From WRIS01 sp964345475 (GTDB taxonomy: Bacteria; Actinomycetota; Coriobacteriia; Coriobacteriales; Eggerthellaceae), in NCBI GenBank assembly GCA_964345475.1, contig CAYFQW010000003.1, positions 68,086 through 132,085 on the forward strand: a stretch of DNA of 64,000 nucleotides, read 5' to 3'. Positions within the stretch are counted from its first letter, which is position 1; each line of letters opens with the position of its first letter. The notes below the pieces were generated by a model. That model was not told where the DNA came from. It did not search any database and saw only the letters and a program-made list of their open reading frames with translations. Shown piece by piece: positions 25,653 through 34,883 of this stretch. The position numbers and the translations under genes were made by a program.

Positions 25653-26987
25653 ATGGATACTCTTTTTACAGAGATAGAGAATAAGAGAAAGTACGCTCTT
25701 GCGCCTTTGGCCGTTCGGATGCGGCCTCGCAGCCTGCGTGAAATACGAGGGCAGGATGCTGCAGTAGGGCAGGGTACTTGGCTGAGAGGCGCTATCGAGC
25801 ACGATACATTGAGCTCTCTTATACTTTTTGGGCCGGCAGGAACAGGGAAGACCTCTCTGGCACATGTTGTCGCTGAGACAACTAAGGCGGTATTTGTAGA
25901 GGTGTCGGCAATAGGGGGTACGGTATCTGACATACGGCGTGAGATTGAGGCCGCTGAAAAACGACTGAGGCTTAACGGCACGCGTACAATCCTGTTTGTC
26001 GACGAGATTCACCGCTTCAACAGAAGTCAACAAGACTCCCTCCTGCATGCAGTCGAAAACCGCATCCTTGTTCTCATAGGAGCAACGACTGAAAACCCCT
26101 TCTTCGAGGTTAACTCTGCTTTGATATCCCGATCACGGGTAGTTGAGTTGAAACTTTTAGAAGAGGAGGATATCTCGCTTTTGCTTACACGGGCGTTAGA
26201 AGACGAGCGGGGTCTGGACGGACGTTTTGAGCTCGACGACGCTGCGCGTAAGGCTATCATACTGCTTTCAGGAGGCGATGCGCGCGTTGCCCTTACCACA
26301 CTTGAGCTAGCGGCTGAGCTTACGGTAGGAGAGAAAGGCAGCCAGACTGACGACGATACCCCCCTCGTTATTATGTCTGAAGCAGTTGAAAATGCGACCC
26401 CGCACAGGGTGCTTCCTTATGACAAAGACAGGGATATGCACTACGACATCGTGTCGGCCTTTATTAAATCTATGCGAGGCTCCGACCCTGATGCTGCTTT
26501 GTACTGGCTTGCACGCATGATTGACGGGGGAGAAGATCCAAAATTTATTGCGAGGAGGATATTCATATTCGCCTCTGAAGATATCGGCAATGCCGATCCG
26601 CAAGCCTTGCTTGTGGCCGATGCAGTATTCAGGGCGACTGAGGTGATAGGATATCCGGAGTGCCGCATTAACCTGGCACAAGGAGCAGTGTATATGGCAC
26701 TTGCACCAAAGTCTAATGCCTCCTACCTTGGCATACAGGCTGCAATGGCCGAGGTCAGGAAGGGGTCTTTAGGCAAGGTTCCCGACCATCTGCGCGACCG
26801 CCACCGTCCTGGCTCCGAAAAGTACGGCAGCTATCTGTACCCTCATAATTATCCAGCAGGATGGGTCGATCAGCAGTACCTACCCGAAGGTCTCGAGCAG
26901 GCTCATTTTTACAAAGCTGGCGATCGCGGATGGGAGGCCTTCAGAACAGAGTCTTTTGCGCGAGATAGAGGGGCTCGAGATGCTTGA
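25653..26987 (+). CDS. rarA: Replication-associated recombination protein A (RarA/MgsA)
   Basis: The 444-residue AAA+ ATPase acts at stalled replication forks. Walker A is GPAGTGKTSL (near residue 60), Walker B with sensor residues is FVDEIHRFNRSQQD (near residue 114), and the C-terminal tetramerisation domain with YLARMIDGGEDPKFIARR-like sequence (here YWLARMIDGGEDP) and GYPECRINLAQ is complete. The start ATG 25653 has only a weak ribosome binding site. It stands alone between msrAB and an envelope gene. Confidence 0.94.
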   Translation: MDTLFTEIENKRKYALAPLAVRMRPRSLREIRGQDAAVGQGTWLRGAIEHDTLSSLILFGPAGTGKTSLAHVVAETTKAVFVEVSAIGGTVSDIRREIEAAEKRLRLNGTRTILFVDEIHRFNRSQQDSLLHAVENRILVLIGATTENPFFEVNSALISRSRVVELKLLEEEDISLLLTRALEDERGLDGRFELDDAARKAIILLSGGDARVALTTLELAAELTVGEKGSQTDDDTPLVIMSEAVENATPHRVLPYDKDRDMHYDIVSAFIKSMRGSDPDAALYWLARMIDGGEDPKFIARRIFIFASEDIGNADPQALLVADAVFRATEVIGYPECRINLAQGAVYMALAPKSNASYLGIQAAMAEVRKGSLGKVPDHLRDRHRPGSEKYGSYLYPHNYPAGWVDQQYLPEGLEQAHFYKAGDRGWEAFRTESFARDRGARDA

Positions 26988-27192
26988 GCTATTTTGAACA
27001 AGCATTGGCGGCAAGAGGCCGACGTGCCCGAAATTGAGGCTTCCGACCTGCCTGCACAAGTGGAAAAAACTGAAGAAACTTGAGGAGACGCCCTGTATTT
27101 CGCTATGAGTTCATCATGAAGAGAAGGAAGGCCCTCAAGAGGAGTTCGGCTAATCGTGATATAGTGTGCATCATAAAATTTAGGAGGATTAT

Positions 27193-27909
27193 ATGGACGT
27201 CAAAAGCCCAATCGACATCGTAATACCAATACTCTATGTATTGGTTTTTATTGCCTTGATCTGGTTCATAGTCGAGCTTATTTTAACTTTGCGGCGTACG
27301 AGATCTACCGTGAAAGATCTTCACGAAAAACTCGAGCCAAGTTTAGAAAACATCGAAGAGATAAGCAACTCGTTGAAGCCAATTGTAAACAAGGTCGACC
27401 CTTTAGTCGAGAGAATCTCCTTGACGGTTGATGCTGCAAACTTAGAAATTATGAGAGTCGATCAAATCCTCGAAGACGTGCATGAGGTAACGGACAGCGT
27501 TTCTTCTGCTGTTAGCGCAGTGGATACGGCCGCAAACATGCCCATTGAGCTTGTAAGTAGCCTCACATCGAAAATGAGACACGCCCTAAGTTCCAAAAAG
27601 GCGAGCAGTGAATCTGTCTCCCTGGGAGAAAAAAAGGCAGCCGAGGCGTTAAGCAATAAAGAAGCTGCGCCGAAACAAGCGGGCATACGGGAGACCGCTA
27701 AACAGGTACTGGGCCAGGAATCTGCTTCGCGAGGGCAAAATAGGCGTGAATCAGGCTCTGACGAATCTAAGGCTGCTCGGTCCAACCCAGGGAGTTCAAG
27801 CCATGCCGCCGATGGCGATGTGTCGAATATTGATGCCGAGGCGAAACCAAGCCAGTCTGGCTACTACACGTATGCATCGCCCTCCGATACAAGCGGAGAG
27901 GCCCGCTGA
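27193..27909 (+). CDS. DUF948-type membrane protein
   Basis: The 238-residue product has one N-terminal membrane segment (about residues 8-32) followed by a helical region rich in heptads (LHEKLEPSLENIEEISNSL, VDPLVERISLTV) typical of DUF948 proteins, and then a long, low-complexity hydrophilic tail (about 130-238) rich in Ala, Ser, Lys and Glu. aggaggattat stands before ATG 27193. DUF948 proteins are often next to envelope or cell-division genes; the following AI-2E-type transporter gene fits. Function is not known. Confidence 0.72.
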   Translation: MDVKSPIDIVIPILYVLVFIALIWFIVELILTLRRTRSTVKDLHEKLEPSLENIEEISNSLKPIVNKVDPLVERISLTVDAANLEIMRVDQILEDVHEVTDSVSSAVSAVDTAANMPIELVSSLTSKMRHALSSKKASSESVSLGEKKAAEALSNKEAAPKQAGIRETAKQVLGQESASRGQNRRESGSDESKAARSNPGSSSHAADGDVSNIDAEAKPSQSGYYTYASPSDTSGEAR

Positions 27910-28070
27910 GCGGAAGTGCGCATACGCGACAGTCGCGGTGTGCCTATACGGGGCTGAGAATACAGGCTGAGGAGAGACTAAGGTTTAGCTTACGGCATCA
28001 AGAGGCAATAAGGAGGCGTGAAGACACCAGCTTAAAGCTTGTGGTAACAGGAAAGAAGAAAGTTGTGTCG

Positions 28071-29635
28071 ATGAACAGTTTTGATGCTTCAGCTTCAGGC
28101 AAGAAACAGGAGAGCAATGCACGGCGAAACTGTTTTAGGGTCTGGACTCTTATAGGTGCCATTATCTTATCCGTGGTGCTAGCCTACCTGCTTAAAGTGC
28201 TTTCTATCCCTGTGGGGATAATCATCTGGTCGGCTATATTTGTCTTCCTCCTGCGCTCGCCCGTGAACTGGCTGGAAAGAAAGGGGCTCAACCGCACGAT
28301 TGGTACTGCCCTTTCCTATGTGGTCGCTTTCTTAGTTTTAGGATTATTTTTCTTTATCTCATTCTCACCCGCCTTTGGTCTGGGCGGACAGTTTACTAAT
28401 CTTGTCGAAAATGTGCCTGGCTATATTGAGCAGATTAGTCAATGGTATGCACAGTTTGCCAGCCAATATGAAGGCTTCTTACAGAATGACGTGGTGAAGA
28501 GTTGGATTGATGAGGCCGCAAAAAATCTGGCTGCCTGGGGTTCTGGACTGGTACTGTCTTCTGCAGACGGAATAATGGCTATCGGATCTGCTATAGTCAA
28601 CAGCCTCATGGTAATCGGCTTTGCCCTCGTGGTGGCCTTTTGGATCCTTATGGATTTACCCGCTATTAAAAAGGAATACCATCGCCTCATACCAGAAAGG
28701 TTCGAAGAGAGTTCCCAGGCTTTTTATTTGACCCTTACCCGTGTCATGGGTGGATATCTTAAGGCTACGCTCGTACAATGTCTACTCATAGGTCTTGGAT
28801 GTTCGCTTGCCTTTGCCCTTATTGGCATTCCCAATGCTGCTGCTTTGGGTGTTATCGCAGGTTTGCTGAATATTATTCCTGTAGTGGGCCCTTGGTTCGG
28901 TGGTGCACTTGCTGCAATAGTAGGCGTGTTTGTGAGCCCCTTTGCCGCCCTGATTGCTTTCGTGGCAACCATCGCGATACAGCAAGTGATATATACCTTC
29001 GTATCGCCTAAGTTGATGTCGAACTCGGTAAATATTCATCCTGCGCTTGTATTTATCGCCTTGTTTTCAGGTTCGGCAATCGGTGGCATGATGGGTGGCC
29101 TTATGGGGAGCTTAGTTGGAATGTTGGCTTCGATACCGGCTGTTGCAGTCTTGAGCTCTCTTTTTGTCTATTACTATGAGAGGAAGACAGGTCTGCAGAT
29201 TAGTTCACCGGACGGGGTGTTTTTTAAAGACTCCTTCGACTTGCATCAACGAAAGAGTTCGGGTTCGGTGGACGAAGAGGAATTGAAGGAAAGAGATGTG
29301 GATGCAATTGTAGAAACATCGNNNNNNNNNNNNNNNNNNNNNNNNNNNNNNNNNNNNNNNNNNNNNNNNNNNNNNNNNNNNNNNNNNNNNNNNNNNNNNN
29401 NNNNNNNNNNNNNNNNNNNNNGGTGGACGAAGAGGAATTGAAGGAAAGAGATGTGGATGCAATTGTAGAAACATCGAAAGTATGTGATCATAGAACTGCA
29501 GGCAGTACAGGGCCTGAGAAACGACGTATGAACAAGATCGAAGACGCGTCCGAGGATGAGCATAAAGATACGGTCGAAGACGTGACTGGGAGCAAGGCTG
29601 AAGATGTGACCGAGGGCGGCTCCACATACACGTGA
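28071..29635 (+). CDS. AI-2E/PerM-family membrane transporter (interrupted by an assembly gap)
   Basis: The coding sequence has seven or eight membrane segments, the GIPNAAALGVIAGLLNIIPVVGPW signature spread over two pieces, and a C-terminal hydrophilic tail. The family includes autoinducer-2 exporters and sodium/proton or unknown permeases; substrate cannot be told. The frame runs to 29321, then 100 N follow, and the 55 bases before the gap are repeated after it. Removing one copy and the N run joins the tail in frame to the stop at 29633-29635 (tail KVCDHRTAG...EGGSTYT). I chose ATG 28071; GTG 28041 is also possible. A related gene lies at 40898. Confidence 0.85.
29267..29476. other. Scaffold gap with identical 55-bp flanks
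   Basis: Bases 29322-29421 are exactly 100 N. The 55 bases before (29267-29321) and after (29422-29476) are identical. This is what joined contigs look like when their ends share one k-mer, and 55 is a common assembler k. The reading frame is not kept across the gap as written but is restored if the two copies are merged. Confidence 0.9.
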
Positions 29636-29695
29636 TAAGGCGCTACTGAGGTCAAGCTCAAAGACAGGACTGAGGACAAGTCTGAACTGACAGGT
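29576..29695 (+). repeat. 24-bp degenerate tandem repeat at the 3' end of the transporter gene
   Basis: Units gaagacgtgactgggagcaa.. (29576-29599), gaagatgtgaccgagggcgg.. (29600-29623) and aaagacaggactgaggacaa.. (29660-29683) are alike. The first two are coding (EDVTGSKA / EDVTEGGS) and the last lies behind the stop codon, so the array crosses the gene end. Confidence 0.6.
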
Positions 29696-29771
29696 GGAAA
29701 CTAGCCATTCTCGTTTCAGCAAAACCTAAAGAAGCTGAAGAGATGCAAAAAACAGAAAGTAGATTGTACCA

Positions 29772-32402
29772 ATGAAAGCATTGAGCACCGCAGAAATTAG
29801 AGAGGCATATTTACAATTTTTTGAAGACAAAGGCTGCAAGAGAGTTCCTTCGTCCTCGTTGATACCCGACGATCCCTCCATGTTGCTTACGAGTGCCGGC
29901 ATGGTTCAATTCAAACCATATTTTTTGCAACAGAAACAGCTTGAAGAGCCTTTTGTCGGAACGGCAACCGTTCAAAAATGCGTACGCACCAATGATATCG
30001 ATATCATTGGCACCACGGCGCGCCATTTAAGCTTCTTTGAAATGCTGGGCAACTTCAGCTTCGGCGCTTACTTCAAAAAAGAAATGTGCGCATGGGCACT
30101 TGAATTCTCCGTAGAGTATTTGGGGCTCGATCCCGAGTTAATCTACTATACGGTGTACGAAGAGGATGAGGAAACTGTCGAGATATGGAAGAACCTCGGG
30201 ATACCTCCCGAGCACATCTCCCGCCTCGGCGCAGATGACAATTTCTGGACAGCAGGCCCCACAGGCCCCTGTGGACCTTCATCCGAGTTGTATTACGATC
30301 GCGGCGAAAGGTTCGGCTGCGGCAGTGAGAGCTGCGCGCCAGGTTGCGACTGCGATCGCTTTCTGGAATACTGGAACCTCGTGTTCACCCAGTACGATCA
30401 GCAGGAAGACGGAACCTTAATAGAGCTCCCTAAGAAAAATATCGATACGGGCATGGGGCTTGAGCGTATTGCCTCTATTCTGCAAAATGTTGATTCAAAC
30501 TACGAGACCGATCTCTTGTATCATCTCATTGAAGTCGGCGAGAAGCTATCTGGTAAAACATACAAAGATTGCGAGCAAGATGATCTCTCCTTGAGGATCA
30601 TGGCCGACCACGCCCGCTCTGTAACCTTTATGATCGCCGACGGAATCTTGCCTTCAAATGAGGGACGCGGGTATGTGCTCCGCAGGCTTCTGCGCCGATC
30701 AGTAATGAAAGCCCATAGCCTCGGCATTGACGGACCTTTTTTAAACGAGTTCGTTGACAAGGTGGTTGAACTTATGGGCGATGCTTATCCCGAGCTTAAA
30801 GAAAACAAAGAGCTTATTAGAAGAGTCGTCCTTTCAGAAGAAGAGCGTTTTGGTTCAACCTTGAAACAGGGCCAGGCGTATCTGGAGGACGTGCTCGAAA
30901 ACTTAGATGGCAGCGTATTGGGAGGCCTTGAGGCCTTCACCCTCCATGACACCTATGGTTTCCCTCTTGAAGTTACTGCAGAAATAGCCTCTTCGCATGG
31001 GATTGAGCTTGATTATGAAGGCTTCAACTGTCATATGGACGAACAGAAAAAACGAGCACGGGCCCATGTCAAGGGAGGCGACGAGGCTTGGTCAGCCTAT
31101 GGTGGGGTGATGAGCAACATTCTGAACGAGCTTGGTCCCACTGAGTTTTTAGGATACGAGAGCCTCGAGGCGCAGGCCCAGGTCCTTGCCCTTGTTTCTG
31201 AGGGGGAGCAGGTACCCCTTCTCCAGGCTGGCATGACGGGGCAGGTCGTAACTAATACGACTCCTTTTTACGCAGAAAAAGGTGGCCAGGTTGGCGATAC
31301 GGGCTTCATGAGCGCAGAAAGTCTGAGTGTTAAAGTTACTGACACCCAAGAGCCAGAAAAGGGGCTTATCGTACACTCGGTCCAGCTTGAGGAAGGGCAA
31401 CTAGAGCTTGGTACAAGCGTCCATCTCAAAGTTGATGCAGTCCGTCGCGCACGGATATGCCGCAATCACACTGCGACGCACATTCTCCACTGGGCTTTGC
31501 GGGAAGTGTTGGGAGAGCACGTCAAGCAGGCAGGAAGCTTCGTTGCTCCTGACAGGCTCAGGTTTGACTACACCCATTTCGAGGCAGCGAAGCCTGAACA
31601 GTTGGCCGAGGTCGAGAGGCTTGCCAACCAGAAAATTATGGAAAACTATACGGTTCGCTCGTACAAGACATCTATCGAAGAGGCCCGTGCATCGGGTGTC
31701 ATCGCTTTGTTTGGTGAAAAATATGACAACGTGGTGCGAGTTCTTGATATAGAAGGCTTTTCCCGGGAGCTTTGTGGCGGTACGCATGTGAGTGCTACCA
31801 CCGAGATTGGCTTCGTGAAAATCATTGCGGAGTCGAGCGTCGGTGCCAATCTTCGGAGAATCGAGGCCCTTACCAGCTTTGACGCACTTTCCTATGTAAA
31901 TAAAATTGAAGACGAGCTTAAGAAAACAGCAACAGAGATGAAAGTGCCCCTGTTCAGTGTATACGAGCGCAGCCTTGCAAATAGCAAAGCGATGAAAGAA
32001 AAGGGAAGCAAGAAGAAAGACGAGACTCTTTCCAAGAAAGATATCGAAGCCCTGCTGGCACATACTATCGATGTGGGATACCCCCTCGTAATTGCGAAAC
32101 TTGGACAAAGCAACGAGGGAGAGTTGCGGCACGTGTGGGATATGCTTCGTACGGCACTCCCTCAGCCTGGAGCATGCGTTCTTGCTGCCGACAAAGGCGG
32201 AACACCTATACTTCTCGCCGCTGCAAGTGATGAGGCGGTAGGGGCAGGGTTCCATGCCTCGGATGTCATTAAAAGAATTTCTCCTTCTATTCAGGGCGGT
32301 GGTGGAGGAAAAGACACCATGGCTCAAGCTGGGGGAAAGAAGAGTGATGGAATCGACGAGGCGCTCGAAGTAGCACGAGCCATGTTCTCTCCGACAGTTT
32401 GA
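29772..32402 (+). CDS. alaS: Alanyl-tRNA synthetase
   Basis: The 876-residue class II synthetase charges tRNA-Ala. The catalytic domain starts with STAEIREAYLQFFEDKGC; the editing domain has HTATHILHWAL (HxxxH) and CGGTHVSA (CxxxH), the four zinc ligands that also clear mischarged Ser and Gly. The C-Ala domain ends with GGGGGKDTMAQAGGK. All parts are present and of normal length. A cysteine-rich insert (GCGSESCAPGCDCDRF, near residue 185) matches the zinc-like insert of many bacterial AlaRS. The ATG 29772 has no strong Shine-Dalgarno. Confidence 0.97.
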   Translation: MKALSTAEIREAYLQFFEDKGCKRVPSSSLIPDDPSMLLTSAGMVQFKPYFLQQKQLEEPFVGTATVQKCVRTNDIDIIGTTARHLSFFEMLGNFSFGAYFKKEMCAWALEFSVEYLGLDPELIYYTVYEEDEETVEIWKNLGIPPEHISRLGADDNFWTAGPTGPCGPSSELYYDRGERFGCGSESCAPGCDCDRFLEYWNLVFTQYDQQEDGTLIELPKKNIDTGMGLERIASILQNVDSNYETDLLYHLIEVGEKLSGKTYKDCEQDDLSLRIMADHARSVTFMIADGILPSNEGRGYVLRRLLRRSVMKAHSLGIDGPFLNEFVDKVVELMGDAYPELKENKELIRRVVLSEEERFGSTLKQGQAYLEDVLENLDGSVLGGLEAFTLHDTYGFPLEVTAEIASSHGIELDYEGFNCHMDEQKKRARAHVKGGDEAWSAYGGVMSNILNELGPTEFLGYESLEAQAQVLALVSEGEQVPLLQAGMTGQVVTNTTPFYAEKGGQVGDTGFMSAESLSVKVTDTQEPEKGLIVHSVQLEEGQLELGTSVHLKVDAVRRARICRNHTATHILHWALREVLGEHVKQAGSFVAPDRLRFDYTHFEAAKPEQLAEVERLANQKIMENYTVRSYKTSIEEARASGVIALFGEKYDNVVRVLDIEGFSRELCGGTHVSATTEIGFVKIIAESSVGANLRRIEALTSFDALSYVNKIEDELKKTATEMKVPLFSVYERSLANSKAMKEKGSKKKDETLSKKDIEALLAHTIDVGYPLVIAKLGQSNEGELRHVWDMLRTALPQPGACVLAADKGGTPILLAAASDEAVGAGFHASDVIKRISPSIQGGGGGKDTMAQAGGKKSDGIDEALEVARAMFSPTV

Positions 32403-32484
32403 GCAGGTAAGGGTTGGTTTTTTGGGAGACCACTCGCCGTGTCCCTCTCAAGACTCACCCGAAGCTCTATAAGGTCCCTTAAGG

Positions 32485-32538
32485 GGTGCCCCTTAAAAGG
32501 TACCCCTTAAAAGATACCCCTTAAAATAACCCTCAAAA
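32485..32538 (+). repeat. 14-bp tandem repeat behind alaS
   Basis: Units ggtgccccttaaaa (32485-32498), ggtaccccttaaaa (32499-32512), gataccccttaaaa (32513-32526) and the shortened taaccctcaaaa (32527-32538) follow directly; a half-unit (ggtcccttaagg) precedes them. Each unit contains a small palindrome-forming aagggg/cccctt core, so the array can also fold. It lies 82 bases behind the alaS stop and about 70 before ruvX. Confidence 0.85.
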
Positions 32539-32606
32539 GGTATCTGTCAGAACCGATCGGATGCTTGAAAGGTGCGAACATAGCCTCAGAGTGAAGGAGT
32601 TGTACC

Positions 32607-33020
32607 ATGCGAGCTATGGCTCTCGATATAGGAGAGGTGCGTGTAGGCGTTGCGATAAGCGACCCTCAGGCGCGTGTTGCCACGCCACTCAAAGTCCTTC
32701 CCACGAGGGAGATTACAGAGTGCAGCAAAAACTTTCGCCGTCTCCTCGAGGATTGGGAACCCGAAATCTTGGTGGTAGGAATGCCCTATACCCTTGATGG
32801 CAAGGAAGGGCCCCAGGCTCAAGCAATAAGGAAAGCGGCGGGGCAAATATCCCAATCCTCAGGTGTTCCTCACGTGTTTACGGATGAGCGCTTAAGCTCG
32901 ATTGAGGCTAAACGTAGTTTGCGTGAAGAGGGATACTCGGAACGGGAGATGCGTGGGAAAATAGATATGATAGCCGCAAGTATCTTCTTACAGGCATGGC
33001 TCGACACGCGGCATACCTAA
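32607..33020 (+). CDS. ruvX: RuvX/YqgF Holliday-junction resolvase-like nuclease
   Basis: The 137-residue RNase H-fold protein has ALDIGEVRVGVAISDP (first catalytic Asp at residue 6), EILVVGMPYTLDGKEGPQA and VFTDERLSSIEA (acidic residues). YqgF proteins process the 5' end of 16S rRNA precursor and may act on junctions. The usual neighbours alaS and mltG flank it, an order common in Firmicutes and Actinobacteria. ATG 32607 follows ggag. Confidence 0.93.
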   Translation: MRAMALDIGEVRVGVAISDPQARVATPLKVLPTREITECSKNFRRLLEDWEPEILVVGMPYTLDGKEGPQAQAIRKAAGQISQSSGVPHVFTDERLSSIEAKRSLREEGYSEREMRGKIDMIAASIFLQAWLDTRHT

Positions 33021-33049
33021 GGCACAACAGAAAGCCAAGAAAGGCGTTT

Positions 33050-34192
33050 ATGGCTTCTCGGAGAAACAAAATTACATACTCAAAGCGTCCAAACCATGCG
33101 GCACGTACTGCCCATGCAAGAGGCGAATCCCAATTCAAGACCTACGACACCAGCCATATAAGGCCCAAAAGAAGCAAACTGCCCTTAATTGTGGGCATTA
33201 TCATCATTTTGCTCGTAGGGGTTTTAGGTGTTTGGGGGGGCATGCAGATAATTCAAGGCTGCAACGGTGCCCTTCTTGCCGAAGGTGAAACGGTGGAGAT
33301 TACGATCGAAGAAGGTTCTTCGACGAAGGATATAGGAAGCCTCCTTTCCCAAAACAAGGTCGTGTCTAATCAAAGCGAGTTTGTAAAGCGTGTAAACGAG
33401 CTGGATGCTGCAAAAAACCTGAAGCCAGGGGTCTACACGTTTACAGGAGGCATGTCTCTTGATGAAGTTATCAAGATGCTCCAGGCAGGACCAGGCGGTT
33501 TAAGCGATTCCTTCACCATCCCCGAAGGGCTCAAGCTCGAAGAGGTGGCACAGAGGGTAGAGGATGCATATGGGGGAGATATTACAAAAGACGAATTCCT
33601 GTCTTGCGCCCAAGATGCCTCAACTTACGAGGCAGACTTTCCCTTTGTGGCTGAAGCCTATGACAACTCCCTCGAAGGCTTTCTTTTCCCAAAAACCTAT
33701 CCGGTGAACGCAGGTGCAAGCGCTGATTCAGTAGTACGCATGATGCTTTCGCAGTACCAGACAGAAATTGCTCCGATCAGCTTTGCTTACGCTGAAGAAC
33801 AAGGGCTCAGTGCGTACCAGGTCCTCGTTATGGCTTCCTTGATTGAGCGAGAGGCAAGTCTAGATGAAGAGCGACCGCTTGTTGCTTCCGTTATCTACAA
33901 TCGCCTTGCAAGCGATATGCTTCTCCAAATCGACGCATCAGTGGCATATGCCCAAGGAGTGGTGGAGCTTACACCAGAAGATTTGCAAATAGAAAGCCCC
34001 TATAACACGTATTTGAACAAAGGGCTTCCCCCGGGGCCTATCTGCTCACCGGGCCTTGCCTCGATTCAAGCAGCAACCAGCCCTGCCGAGTCGGAATATC
34101 TGTACTATGTAGTGACGGGCGAAGGCGATGGCTCTCATCACTTCAGCACTACCTACGAAGAGCATGTGGCATATATCGAAGAACTATCCTAA
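33050..34192 (+). CDS. mltG: Endolytic transglycosylase MltG
   Basis: The product (380 residues from ATG 33050) has a basic cytoplasmic N-terminus of about 45 residues, one membrane segment (LPLIVGIIIILLVGVLGVW), a LysM-like domain and a YceG catalytic domain. The catalytic Glu is in ASLIEREAS, and LPPGPICSPGLASIQA is the family signature. It cuts nascent glycan strands at the outer face of the membrane and so ends peptidoglycan polymerisation. aaaggcg lies before ATG 33050; an ATG at 32996 in the same frame overlaps ruvX. The gene is followed by yqeG after 22 bases. Confidence 0.93.
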   Translation: MASRRNKITYSKRPNHAARTAHARGESQFKTYDTSHIRPKRSKLPLIVGIIIILLVGVLGVWGGMQIIQGCNGALLAEGETVEITIEEGSSTKDIGSLLSQNKVVSNQSEFVKRVNELDAAKNLKPGVYTFTGGMSLDEVIKMLQAGPGGLSDSFTIPEGLKLEEVAQRVEDAYGGDITKDEFLSCAQDASTYEADFPFVAEAYDNSLEGFLFPKTYPVNAGASADSVVRMMLSQYQTEIAPISFAYAEEQGLSAYQVLVMASLIEREASLDEERPLVASVIYNRLASDMLLQIDASVAYAQGVVELTPEDLQIESPYNTYLNKGLPPGPICSPGLASIQAATSPAESEYLYYVVTGEGDGSHHFSTTYEEHVAYIEELS

Positions 34193-34214
34193 GAAGTCGG
34201 GGGTGTGTTAATAC

Positions 34215-34883
34215 ATGGCTTTTTTTGAGCCTGATAGATATTTCTCCCGGCTGAGTAAAATTGATATCAAAAAAGATATTATTGAAGAAGGCTTGTCGAA
34301 CGTTCTGCTTGATGTAGATAATACTATCTTGACGCGGGATACGCATGAAATCCCTCGTGATGTAGGGTTTTGGCTTTCTACGGCGCGCAATGCAGGTCTC
34401 CAGTTCTGCCTTCTCACAAACAATTGGCATAGCAATGTATACGAGCTTGCGGCATCGCTCGATCTGCCCATTGTCGGAAACGCGTTGAAGCCTCTGCCGC
34501 CAGGCTATCTTATGGCTCTGAGAAAAATTGGAGCTCAGCGAAAAAACACGGTCGTCATCGGCGATCAGCTCCTAACAGATGTCTTCGGAGCTCATTTTGT
34601 TGGAATGAAGGCTTACCTCCTGCGGCCCTTGGTAAAACATGATTTGAAGCACACTCTACTGCTCAGAAATCTTGAAAACATCATCCTTGGCGATAGGCAA
34701 CCTGAGGGAGGCTGCCTTGTGACCGAGTTCGATGCAGGCCATGAGCAGGATTCCCCGTCATCTGCGACGGGTCGCATATTGGCAGGGGGGTATGAGGGAA
34801 CCAAGGAGCGTGAATTCATAGGAGAACCTTTGTTGGCAGAGGAGTCTGATTTCGCGAAAGAGTACAAGGAAGAGATTGTATGA
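34215..34883 (+). CDS. YqeG-family HAD-IIIA phosphatase
   Basis: The 222-residue product has the HAD motifs DVDNTILT (catalytic Asp33 and Asp35), LLTNN and VVIGDQLLTDVFGA. This is the YqeG/GEP4 family, phosphatases whose eukaryotic relatives act on phosphatidylglycerol phosphate. The C-terminal 50 residues (after LGDRQPEGG) are extra and low in complexity. Its stop overlaps aroE (ATGA), so it is translationally coupled to the shikimate operon; the same yqeG-aroE link occurs in Bacillus. Confidence 0.9.
   Translation: MAFFEPDRYFSRLSKIDIKKDIIEEGLSNVLLDVDNTILTRDTHEIPRDVGFWLSTARNAGLQFCLLTNNWHSNVYELAASLDLPIVGNALKPLPPGYLMALRKIGAQRKNTVVIGDQLLTDVFGAHFVGMKAYLLRPLVKHDLKHTLLLRNLENIILGDRQPEGGCLVTEFDAGHEQDSPSSATGRILAGGYEGTKEREFIGEPLLAEESDFAKEYKEEIV

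Noticed and set aside
31401..32327. 308-residue open frame antisense to alaS
   Set aside because: It lies wholly within a certain gene, has no domain I recognise and no ribosome binding site; such shadows are expected from codon bias.
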